From NCBI RefSeq assembly GCF_000733925.1, contig NZ_JPOO01000003.1:682001-746000 (forward strand): a DNA stretch of 64,000 nt. Reading direction: 5' to 3'. Both the position numbers and the translations under genes were made by a program. Below the pieces are notes generated by a model, which was not told the origin of the DNA, made no database searches, and saw nothing but the letters and a program-made list of their open reading frames with translations. Origin of the DNA: Arenibacter algicola. GTDB taxonomy: Bacteria; Bacteroidota; Bacteroidia; Flavobacteriales; Flavobacteriaceae. Shown here piece by piece: positions 42,543 to 50,284 of the stretch. The first letter of the stretch is position 1, and each line of letters begins with the position of its first letter.

Positions 42543-43433
42543 TTATTCCCCAGCAACCAAAACAAAATCTTGGGAGGTGGTATTTCCAGCAACTATTTCT
42601 ATATCGGCAACAGACTGTTTTTGGTAGGTTGATAATTCTACCTCAACATCATAACTTCCGGCCATTAGTCCCATAACCATGTATTTTCCGTCAGCATCCG
42701 TAAAAGTAGTAGTATTCAAGGTGTCGGCTGCAAAAACGGCCACTTGTGCTCCCTCCAATCCTACTGCAACTTCTTCCTGAAGTGTTGTCACCTTACCAGA
42801 CAAGGTACCAGCGGTGGACATATTACAAGCTTTAATGACTGGTTTAAAATTAAATCCGGTTATATTCTCAAAATTACTGCCTCCACCTTTAGCTACAAAA
42901 GATTTGCTTACATCAAAATCTAACAATAAATCAGCACTTAGGCCGCCTTCAACAACAAGACCAGGTTTAATAAAGATCTTTATACCCGTTTGTTCCCCGC
43001 TAGGTACTTTTAAATCAAAAGTGGAGCCATCCGTAAGTACCACGTTTACACCTTTAACATATACCCGTACAAGGTCGTAAATTCCAACAGGCACATCAAG
43101 ATCGACCAAATTCTTGGTAACTCCGTTGGTAAGTTCCAAAAGGTTGACCTCCATTTCATCTTCCATCAGAACAACAAAGGAAGATTTTTCTTCTGTTATC
43201 ATTGAGGAATCTGAATTATCCTCTACCTCGGAAATAATATCCATATCCCCTTTGTAACGGGCATCTATCTTAAAAATAGTAACGTTGGCCTCTGCTACCA
43301 GATCATGTGGAAAAGGTGCGTCCGTTAGATTAACGGAAAGCCTTCCATAATCACTATTCTTGTCATCATTGTCAGTACAAGAGATTAAAACGGTTACAAA
43401 AAACAAGGCAATTGTAAATAGTTTAAATTTCAT
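42543..43433 (-). CDS. DUF4382 and carboxypeptidase-regulatory-like lipoprotein (296 aa)
   Basis: A lipoprotein signal (lipobox TVLISC, about residue 19) is followed by a DUF4382 domain starting GRLSVNLTDAPFPHDLVAEANVTIFKIDARY and including VNLLELTNGVTKNLVDLDVPVGIYDLVRVYVKGVNVVLTDGSTFDLKVPSG. A C-terminal beta-sandwich (about 215-290, LSGKVTTLQEEVAVGLEGAQVAVFAADTLNTTTFTDADGKYMVMGLMAGSYDVEVE) is of the carboxypeptidase-regulatory type. It is presumably an outer-membrane surface protein. The role of DUF4382 is unknown. Transcribed alone. Confidence 0.88.
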   Translation of the reverse strand: MKFKLFTIALFFVTVLISCTDNDDKNSDYGRLSVNLTDAPFPHDLVAEANVTIFKIDARYKGDMDIISEVEDNSDSSMITEEKSSFVVLMEDEMEVNLLELTNGVTKNLVDLDVPVGIYDLVRVYVKGVNVVLTDGSTFDLKVPSGEQTGIKIFIKPGLVVEGGLSADLLLDFDVSKSFVAKGGGSNFENITGFNFKPVIKACNMSTAGTLSGKVTTLQEEVAVGLEGAQVAVFAADTLNTTTFTDADGKYMVMGLMAGSYDVEVELSTYQKQSVADIEIVAGNTTSQDFVLVAGE

Positions 43434-43685
43434 AGTTATAAATTTTAGTAATTAGTAATCAATTGGTTTACCTCCTTATTTAAAGGCTATACATATAACA
43501 ACAACCAAAGATGGGGCATACCCTACCACTATCTCAATATTTTTTATTTTTTTCGTTGAAATGCATCCCAAATTTAATTTTCCAGAGATTATCAGCAAAT
43601 AAACATAAGGAAAAAGTGACTATTTGAATCCATTATAAATCGAGCTTCAACTGCTTTTATGCAACATTACCCAAAAAGGCCCAAG

Positions 43686-44201
43686 TTATTCTTCTAGCGA
43701 TCGGTGGTCATAGCTCAACACCCGTTTTAACTGCCACTTACTATCCTGCAGTATAAAAACATGGGAGAATTTGGCTATCCCGGTAATGTAAAGTTCTTTA
43801 TGGGCCTCCTTTATATAAAACTCATGTACCCCGTTTTGTATAGCCCCATATAAAACTCCGTTGTTGTACAATGGAAATACCTCCATACTGTCCGCTACCA
43901 ATTTACGAATAGGCTTCTTGTCCCCGCTTCCGCAAATATTCTGTTCTATAGCCTTAAAAAATTCCTCCTTGGAAGTGCTTATCCCGGACTGATCATGATA
44001 AAATTCCAAATCAGGGGCAATTAAGTGCTCCATTTCCTTGAGCTCACAATTATTAAAACCATTTTCGAACAAGATACTGTCCAATTTTAATATTGTACGG
44101 TAAAGTTCGGACGAGGATTCCATTTGTGCCTGTCCAATGTTGAAAAATAATAACATGAGGATAAAAAGTCCCGATATCCTGAAATAAGAAACGGTTTTCA
44201 T
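43686..44201 (-). CDS. SnoaL-like (NTF2 superfamily) secreted protein (171 aa)
   Basis: With the ATG at 44201 the product begins with a signal peptide (MKTVSYFRISGLFILMLLFFNIGQAQ). The mature part (LYRTILKLDSILFENGFNNCELKEMEHLIAPDLEFYHDQSGISTSKEEFFKAIEQNICG ... KFSHVFILQDSKWQLKRVLSYDH) has the strand-helix order and the F-x-H-D-x-x-G turn of the NTF2-like DUF4440/SnoaL fold. Secreted NTF2-like domains are common in Bacteroidota and their ligands are mostly unknown. It stands alone between two gaps. Confidence 0.85.
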   Translation of the reverse strand: MKTVSYFRISGLFILMLLFFNIGQAQMESSSELYRTILKLDSILFENGFNNCELKEMEHLIAPDLEFYHDQSGISTSKEEFFKAIEQNICGSGDKKPIRKLVADSMEVFPLYNNGVLYGAIQNGVHEFYIKEAHKELYITGIAKFSHVFILQDSKWQLKRVLSYDHRSLEE

Positions 44202-44344
44202 AGTGAACAATGTTAAGGATTATGCTTTTAAAGATAATGCCCTTAAACTTTTGTTACAACATTTCGCTTACAAGGAATTCTGGTAGGTGCCTACTTCCTG
44301 TTTCAAGAAAGTAAAAGTTGGGACTGTTCACAATCTTGGAAAAT

Positions 44345-44376
44345 AAAAAAGAGGCCCACAACAGCCCCCTTTTTAA
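44345..44376 (-). terminator. Probable terminator of the M3 peptidase gene
   Basis: An imperfect hairpin (AAAAAAGAGGCC with GCCCCCTTTTT, one wobble and one mismatch) with T-runs on either side, 32 bases past the peptidase stop on the minus strand. Confidence 0.5.
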
Positions 44377-44407
44377 TTTGAAATACCATGATAATACAAG
44401 GCAACAT

Positions 44408-46531
44408 TTACTGTAAACCCCTGGCTTTTAGCATAGGTTCAATTTTTGGATCCCCGCCGCGCCAATCCTTATACATTTTTTCCAAGGGCAGGGTATTGCC
44501 CCGCGAAAGAATCATATCCCTCAAACGCTGACCATTCTCCCTGGTTAGTCCACCATGGGCCTCAAACCAATTATAGGCATCATGATGAAGCATTTCGGTC
44601 CATAGATAGGAATAATAGCCCGCAGCATAACCACTGCCAAAGATATGTGCAAAATAGGTGGATCTATATCGTGGGGGAATGGCGGGGACCACATCCAATC
44701 CAGTCTTTCGTAAAGCTTCCTTTTCAAAAGCATTGGCATCCTCAATTTTAAAATCGGAACCAATGGTATGCCACTGCATATCCAAATTGGAGGCCGCCAA
44801 ATTTTCAGTTAGGCTATACCCCTGGTTAAAAGTCCCGGATTTCTTTATCTTATCGATAAACGTCTGCGGTATCTGCTCCCCTGTTTGGCAATGAAGGGCA
44901 TAGTTTTTCAGGATTTCAGGGTACAGGGCCCAGTTTTCATTGAACTGGGAAGGAAACTCTACAAAATCCCTCGCGACCGAGGTACCAGACAAGGAAGGAT
45001 ACTGCTGATCGGCAAAAAAGCCGTGAAGGGCATGTCCAAATTCATGGAACATGGTCTCCACCTCATCATAGGTCAGTAATGCCGGCTCACCGGCCACGGG
45101 TTTCGGATAATTACAAACATTGTAAATAACAGGTTTTTTATTGTATAATTTGGATTGATCTACAAAATTGCCCATCCAGGCCCCTCCCCGCTTGCTTGGT
45201 CGGGAAAAGAAATCGCCATAGAACAATCCCAATGGATCTCCGTTCTCTTCAAAAAGCTCATATACCAATACATCTTCATGATAGGTAGGGATATCGGTCC
45301 TGACTTTAAAGGTTATTCCGTATAATTTTTCGGCGGCATAGAAAACCCCTTTTTCAAGTACTGTTTTCAATTCAAAATAGGGTTTTATTTGGTTTTCGTC
45401 CAGATCGTATTTTTCCATGCGCACCATATCGGCATAAAGGTTCCAATCCCACGGAGACAGAATGAAATCCCCTCCCTTTTTCTTTATCATTAGCTGAATT
45501 TCCTCTGCCTCTTGCTTAGCTTTTGCCGTAGCGGCAGGTATAAGGCCGGCAAACATTTTATTCACATTCTCCGGCACTTTGGCCATGGTATTCTGCAAGC
45601 TCCATTCTGCATAATTTGAAAATCCCAACAATGCGCCTTTTTTGGCTCTTAATTCGGCAATTTCCGCAATTATGGCCTTAGTATCCTGAGCAGTGCCATC
45701 GGTACGCAACCAAGCAGCCTGAAACAATTTCTCCCTAGTCTCTCTTTTTTTCAAGGATTGTAATAATGGCTGCTGCGTCGTATTTTGAAGCGGAACCTTC
45801 CATCCTTCCCCATCCTTGCTCTCTAAAGATTTCAACTCGGCTTCAGATAATCCCGCGAGATCCGATTTCTGGGTAAAAACAACGGCCCCGGCATTATTAG
45901 CCTCAAGTAAGGTCTTGTTAAAAGAATTTACCAAAGTGGCCAAGCGTGAATTATATGATTTCAAAGTCTCCTTATCCTCTGGGGATAAGTTGGCACCGGC
46001 TATTTCAAAATCCTCAAAATAGTCTTCCAATAATTTTTGGGATTCGGCATCAAGTTCCAGAGATTCTTTTGTACTGTGCAAGGACTTAACGCGTTGAAAC
46101 AATTTATCATTCAGGTAAATGGCATCGTTAAGTTCAGAAAATTTAGGAGCCATTTCCTCCTGCACGGCCTGAAGCGTATCATTGGTATGGGCACCTGTAA
46201 GTGCAGAAAATACGTTTCTGACCCGGTCTAAAACCATACCGCTCATTTCCAGAGCCAGTATAGTATTTTCAAAAGTTGCCGCTTCAGTAGTATTTGCAAT
46301 TTTTTCAATGATTTCTCTTTTTTCGTCCATTCCCTGCAATAAAGCTTCTCTGAAATGATCGTTATTAATTTTGGTGAAATCGGGAGCGCCATATGGCAAT
46401 GTACTTTCAGCGATTAATGGATTATGATTGGTGTTCATGAAATTTTGGGAGGTTATATTATTCTTTTTATTTGAGTCCTTACAGTCAAACATTAAGACCG
46501 ATATAAGAAACAGACAAAATACTTTGTTCAT
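44408..46531 (-). CDS. dcp: M3 family metallopeptidase, Dcp-like, lipoprotein (707 aa)
   Basis: The signal MNKVFCLFLISVLMFDCKDS makes it a probable lipoprotein. The zinc motif is YDEVETMFHEFGHALHGFF (HEFGH, about residue 494), with the downstream Glu in FVEFPSQFNENW. QGYSLTENLAASNLDMQWH and RSTYFAHIFGSGYAAGYYSYLWTEMLHHDAYNWF are typical of the peptidyl-dipeptidase Dcp group of M3. Length is normal. It removes dipeptides from the C-terminus of peptides outside the cytoplasm. The promoter element TAATTTTG lies 20 bases upstream. Confidence 0.93.
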   Translation of the reverse strand: MNKVFCLFLISVLMFDCKDSNKKNNITSQNFMNTNHNPLIAESTLPYGAPDFTKINNDHFREALLQGMDEKREIIEKIANTTEAATFENTILALEMSGMVLDRVRNVFSALTGAHTNDTLQAVQEEMAPKFSELNDAIYLNDKLFQRVKSLHSTKESLELDAESQKLLEDYFEDFEIAGANLSPEDKETLKSYNSRLATLVNSFNKTLLEANNAGAVVFTQKSDLAGLSEAELKSLESKDGEGWKVPLQNTTQQPLLQSLKKRETREKLFQAAWLRTDGTAQDTKAIIAEIAELRAKKGALLGFSNYAEWSLQNTMAKVPENVNKMFAGLIPAATAKAKQEAEEIQLMIKKKGGDFILSPWDWNLYADMVRMEKYDLDENQIKPYFELKTVLEKGVFYAAEKLYGITFKVRTDIPTYHEDVLVYELFEENGDPLGLFYGDFFSRPSKRGGAWMGNFVDQSKLYNKKPVIYNVCNYPKPVAGEPALLTYDEVETMFHEFGHALHGFFADQQYPSLSGTSVARDFVEFPSQFNENWALYPEILKNYALHCQTGEQIPQTFIDKIKKSGTFNQGYSLTENLAASNLDMQWHTIGSDFKIEDANAFEKEALRKTGLDVVPAIPPRYRSTYFAHIFGSGYAAGYYSYLWTEMLHHDAYNWFEAHGGLTRENGQRLRDMILSRGNTLPLEKMYKDWRGGDPKIEPMLKARGLQ

Positions 46532-46550
46532 AGTACATTTATTTTTTTGG

Positions 46551-46558
46551 CAAAATTA
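46551..46558 (-). promoter_or_regulatory. -7 promoter element of the M3 peptidase gene
   Basis: TAATTTTG on the minus strand matches the Bacteroidota TAnnTTTG element and lies 20 bases upstream of the peptidase ATG. Confidence 0.55.
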
Positions 46559-46708
46559 CGGAAATCGGTGTTATTTGGAAAGTTGATCTTAATTAGCGAA
46601 AATGTCCTAACAGGTAGTGATTTAGGAAGATTAAAAAATTGGGGGATTTATATAGCTAAAAGAAGTAACGCCTTCTTAAAAAGTAATTGCATAATAATGT
46701 CGACAACT

Positions 46709-46860
46709 TTATTTTCTGTAAAAAATAACTAGCAGACATTGTTGTGTTTGTACAAGAATATAACCTATCCTAAAAGTGCTACCATCTACACCTACCAAGG
46801 TTTTGTCCCCAGAGAAATAAACTGGACCACCTGAACGGCCCATGGATAACCTAAGAAATC
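46709..46860 (-). pseudogene. Possible remnant of an S1-type serine protease
   Basis: Read leftward, the stretch gives RLSMGRSGGPVYFSGDKTL followed by VGVDGSTFRIGYIL before running to a stop. SGGPV preceded by Gly-x is the active-site serine motif of trypsin-like proteases (usually GxSGGPV followed by LVGI/V). Nothing of the rest of such a protein is seen around it, and an in-frame stop lies just upstream. It lies in the 367-base gap between the SCO gene and the M3 peptidase gene. Confidence 0.4.
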
Positions 46861-46898
46861 TTCAAAAGGAAACCATTTGATTTTATGCGCTTTTTTTG

Positions 46899-47552
46899 TC
46901 ATTCCAAGGTTTTTATATCCAAAATTAATTGCTTTATATCCGCGTCCTTGGTACCGTCGTAAAAACCACGTATCTGTTTTTTCTTATCCACTAAAATAAA
47001 TCTTTCGGTATGGATGAAATCCTGAAGGCCACCATCTCCCTCATCTACTACCGCAAAGAAACTTTTTCGAGCTAGGTCATAAATTTGCCTTTTACTTCCT
47101 GTAACAATATTCCACTTGTTATCCCTCACTCCATTATTTAAGGCATACTCTTTTAAAACAGGGACACTGTCTATTTCAGGAGTTACGGATAACGATAAAA
47201 ATTTAACGTCACCATCGCCTTTGAATGCTTCCTGTAATTTTTCCATATTATTGGTCATTAAAGGGCATATGCTCGGGCATCGGGTAAAAATAAAATCAGT
47301 TACATAAATTTTATCTTTATAGTCATCCTGTGTAACCAATTCCCCATTTTGATTAATTAAACTAAAATTGGCAATGGTATGGTTTTGCCTTCTATCTCGT
47401 ACGGCTGAATCTACCAAAAGTGGATTTATATCTGCCGGATTATAAATGGGCAGTTCCCTTTTTGGCGATTGGCAAGAATGAAGTAACATAAAACTTAATA
47501 AGAACCAAATCAACTTTTCTGGACCACCCTTAGGATATTTAAATAATTGCAT
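46899..47552 (-). CDS. SCO1/SenC family protein, lipoprotein (217 aa)
   Basis: Using the ATG at 47552, the start MQLFKYPKGGPEKLIWFLLSFMLLHSCQS is a lipoprotein signal. The thioredoxin-like core has DKIYVTDFIFTRCPSICPLMTNNMEKL, with the metal-binding C-x-x-x-C, and FIHTERFILVDKKKQIRGFYDG, with the third ligand His. SCO proteins deliver copper to cytochrome oxidase or act as thiol reductases. The start overlaps the stop of the TPR lipoprotein gene by 14 bases, so both are translated together. Confidence 0.92.
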   Translation of the reverse strand: MQLFKYPKGGPEKLIWFLLSFMLLHSCQSPKRELPIYNPADINPLLVDSAVRDRRQNHTIANFSLINQNGELVTQDDYKDKIYVTDFIFTRCPSICPLMTNNMEKLQEAFKGDGDVKFLSLSVTPEIDSVPVLKEYALNNGVRDNKWNIVTGSKRQIYDLARKSFFAVVDEGDGGLQDFIHTERFILVDKKKQIRGFYDGTKDADIKQLILDIKTLE

Positions 47553-49206
47553 TAACGAACGATTTTGCCTCTTGGATTTCCGGTCTTTCACTATTGACTG
47601 ATTTAGCGATATCTATAAGTTTTTTAAAATACATTAGGGCTTTTTCCTTATCGCCGAGTTCTAATGCAGCTTTGGCAGCACCATAAATTCCATTAAATCG
47701 ATTTGGGTGTGTTCTTAAATTGTTCTCATAGGCTTGAAGCGCTTCTTTCAATTTATTACATTTTAATAGCATATCGCCCAACAATTCACCAGCTGGCAAT
47801 ACTTCCCCAGGGGTAACCGGATGTTTGGCCGTGTTATTTTCCATAGCAGTGGCCTCGGTCATTAGGTCAATGGCCTTATTCTTATTGCCTATGCACCATT
47901 CCATCCAAGCTTCGATCATCTTAATCTGAATTTGTACCTGATTGGCTTCGTAACCTTTTTGCATATCCAGTAATTGTTGATATAAGGATTTCATGATGTA
48001 TAGCTCATTCCGAGTAGATTCCTTGTCATTCAAATGCAGGGCCCCCAAGGCCCTTGCAAAATGGTATATGGATTTTTGCCATGGAAACTTATTCCAATCC
48101 AACTGCAGACCAGGTAGTTCCAAATGGGCTGCTTGCTTCCAATCCCTGTTCTCCAAGGCAATTCTAGCGGGAATAGCAGCTGCCGTATAGGCAATTTTAA
48201 AATTTGCCGGAAATACCTCTTTAAAAGTCTTTAGATACCCATATTGTTCTATGGCCTTTTTATTATCTCCAATCTGGAGATAGGCATAAACCAAATAATC
48301 CATCCCATGCAGTTCTTCATCCCAATGGGCGTTTGGATTTAAACTTTCTGAATAACAGAGCGCCGCAGCCGTCGAATTCAAATTGGATTGAATGGACTCT
48401 TCCCATAACCCAAGACGAGTAAAAATATGTGAGGGCATATGCTGGGCATGGGCCGAGGCAGGGGCAATTTTAGCATAGTTTCTTGCAATTGGCAGTGCCA
48501 AATACGCCAATTCGGGACAGTCATAGTTATGAACAATATAATGGGCAATTCCTGGATGATCGGGTTCCACCTCCAATAAGGATTCCAATATTTCACCAGA
48601 TTTTAATTGATTCCTGTAGGTTTTATCAGCTGGATCGGCAGTGGCACATAGGGATAAGGCATAAAATATAGCCGCTTCCCTGTCCGTGGGATACTTCTTA
48701 TGAATTGCTTCCATTTTTTGTTCGAACAAGGCAATTCTGGTTGGTCGATTTACAGTTTCCCAGCCATGATAAAACGCACCTATAGCCTCTAAATAATCGC
48801 GCTCCCTTTCACTTTGCGGCAAGGCCTCTGCTATCTTCAATATAGTGGAACCCTTCTCCAAATATTCCGTGCCGGTCTGTATCCACAGGGAATGAAAATT
48901 GCTCATGGCAACACCCCAATAGGCCATGGTACAATCTGGATCGGCATCAATGACCTTTACAAAAGCCTTTTCTGCTTCGTCATATTCAAAGGAATGTAAT
49001 AATGAAATTCCCAAATCAAAGGTCTCCCTGATACTGGGGTTACATGAAAATGGAAAATCAACCTTTCCAAATTCCCCATTACCACATAATTTTATGTCTC
49101 CCCGCAATAAATTTATTGCGGTTACATCTACTGACGACTTTTTATCCTTACAGGAATAAAGGCACAAAACGAGCACCATTAGCAATCCCAATTTGCTTGA
49201 GCGCAT
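47539..49206 (-). CDS. Tetratricopeptide-repeat lipoprotein (555 aa)
   Basis: A lipoprotein signal (lipobox LCLYSC, about 18) precedes a conserved start CNPSIRETFDLGISLLHSFEYDEAEKAFVKVIDADPDCTMAYWGVAMSNFHSLW. TPR-like helical pairs follow (for example WNKFPWQKSIYHFARALGALHLNDKESTRNELYIM and LKEALQAYENNLRTHPNRFNGIYGAAKAALELGDKEKALMYFKKL). The region LPIARNYAKIAPASAHAQHMPSHIFTRLGLWEESI is typical of this large family in Bacteroidota. Coupling to a SCO gene suggests a role in copper or respiratory assembly, but this is inference. The start is at 49206 or the GTG at 49209. Confidence 0.85.
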   Translation of the reverse strand: MRSSKLGLLMVLVLCLYSCKDKKSSVDVTAINLLRGDIKLCGNGEFGKVDFPFSCNPSIRETFDLGISLLHSFEYDEAEKAFVKVIDADPDCTMAYWGVAMSNFHSLWIQTGTEYLEKGSTILKIAEALPQSERERDYLEAIGAFYHGWETVNRPTRIALFEQKMEAIHKKYPTDREAAIFYALSLCATADPADKTYRNQLKSGEILESLLEVEPDHPGIAHYIVHNYDCPELAYLALPIARNYAKIAPASAHAQHMPSHIFTRLGLWEESIQSNLNSTAAALCYSESLNPNAHWDEELHGMDYLVYAYLQIGDNKKAIEQYGYLKTFKEVFPANFKIAYTAAAIPARIALENRDWKQAAHLELPGLQLDWNKFPWQKSIYHFARALGALHLNDKESTRNELYIMKSLYQQLLDMQKGYEANQVQIQIKMIEAWMEWCIGNKNKAIDLMTEATAMENNTAKHPVTPGEVLPAGELLGDMLLKCNKLKEALQAYENNLRTHPNRFNGIYGAAKAALELGDKEKALMYFKKLIDIAKSVNSERPEIQEAKSFVNAII

Positions 49207-49591
49207 CACAATTTCGAGGTTTAAGTTTATTCCATTGCTTTATTAATTCGTTATAAAACCAGTCACCATAAGAATTCACTATTGATACTGATTCAAGGGC
49301 GTCCAATCCACGAAGTTTGGAAAGATCTTCATTGTGCATCATATATATGGTATTTTAAAAAATAGACCATTTTTTCAGCTTAGACAATGAGTGGAAGCAC
49401 TTTTAGATAAAGCCAATATTTCATTTCCTATTTAGTGCTTAACTCTATTAAAGGTACGGAATTTTAATTAGCTGATTGCGCAATTTAGTAGGTAAATTCA
49501 TGGCCTTTATTAATGGATTTAATACTCGGATATCGCCCTAAAAACCTTACCGGAGGAATAAGGTTGTAGAAACTACTTCACAATTGAATTA
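49207..49591. other. Gene-free stretch
   Basis: About 385 bases upstream of the TPR lipoprotein gene. A 64-codon frame on the minus strand (49148-49342) overlaps the TPR gene start out of frame. It has plausible composition but no family resemblance, and I do not accept it. The rest is AT-rich with no clear signals. Confidence 0.4.
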
Positions 49592-50104
49592 TTATTTATC
49601 AAAGTTTAAGGTCATTTTCTTCTTTTGATGCCCGTCTGTCAAAGTAACCTTGTACTGTTTTTTGGTCAAATTGTCTTCGGAAAATACACACATATAGTGA
49701 TTCTTTTCCATTTTCCATCCATCATTGCCGTCAAATACCATTTTACGCACGGTCATTGGCAGTACAATATTTTCAAACTTTTCAAAGGCTTTTACTATTG
49801 AACCATCAGCTGTATAGGACGCTATAATATCCCCGTTACTCGCTTTAAAAACAACATCAAAAGTATGGATATCCTTTTTATCGTATTCGGATAAGGAGGT
49901 TACATCAAAATTAGCGGCCTTGAATTGCAATTCCTGAACAACTTCCGGAGTATTTCCATCATTTACCTCCCGTAAATAATCAACATTAACTGGAGATACT
50001 GTTATGGCGTCCAAGGTTACAGGGTCAATTCCGTCATTGTCTTCCTGTGCAAGCACCAGGCCTGCAAGACTAAAAAAAATCAATAATGTTACAAATTGTT
50101 TCAT
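49592..50104 (-). CDS. Secreted hypothetical protein (170 aa), relative of the 1639-2169 product
   Basis: The ATG at 50104 gives a clean signal peptide (MKQFVTLLIFFSLAGLVLAQ); an earlier ATG at 50128 would add eight residues. The mature protein has the same C-terminal order as the product of 1639-2169: FEKFENIVLPMTVRKMV, NDGWKMEKNHYMCVF, and LTDGHQKKKMTLNF. It is located below the AraC-TPR regulator on the same strand. No known domain; probably a small periplasmic beta-rich protein. Confidence 0.78.
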   Translation of the reverse strand: MKQFVTLLIFFSLAGLVLAQEDNDGIDPVTLDAITVSPVNVDYLREVNDGNTPEVVQELQFKAANFDVTSLSEYDKKDIHTFDVVFKASNGDIIASYTADGSIVKAFEKFENIVLPMTVRKMVFDGNDGWKMEKNHYMCVFSEDNLTKKQYKVTLTDGHQKKKMTLNFDK

Positions 50105-50284
50105 GATAAGGTGGTTTAAACTGTTCATAATTCCTTGAAACCTAAGATGCGATTAATTGTTTAGCTGCGCATAGCAATTATGTATATGCTCCTTAAAAGT
50201 TAATTTTGAAGTATATAACAAATGACTTAAAGCCTTACACTTATGTTGCTTTAAAAGGAGAATAGAACCGCATAAGCAATTTGT

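Noticed and set aside
44446..46231. Several plus-strand frames across the M3 peptidase gene
   Set aside because: Antisense of a complete, well-recognised gene, with no coding character of their own.
49148..49342. 64-codon minus-strand frame overlapping the TPR lipoprotein start
   Set aside because: It overlaps the signal-peptide codons of a real gene out of frame by 59 bases and shows no family match, although its composition is plausible.
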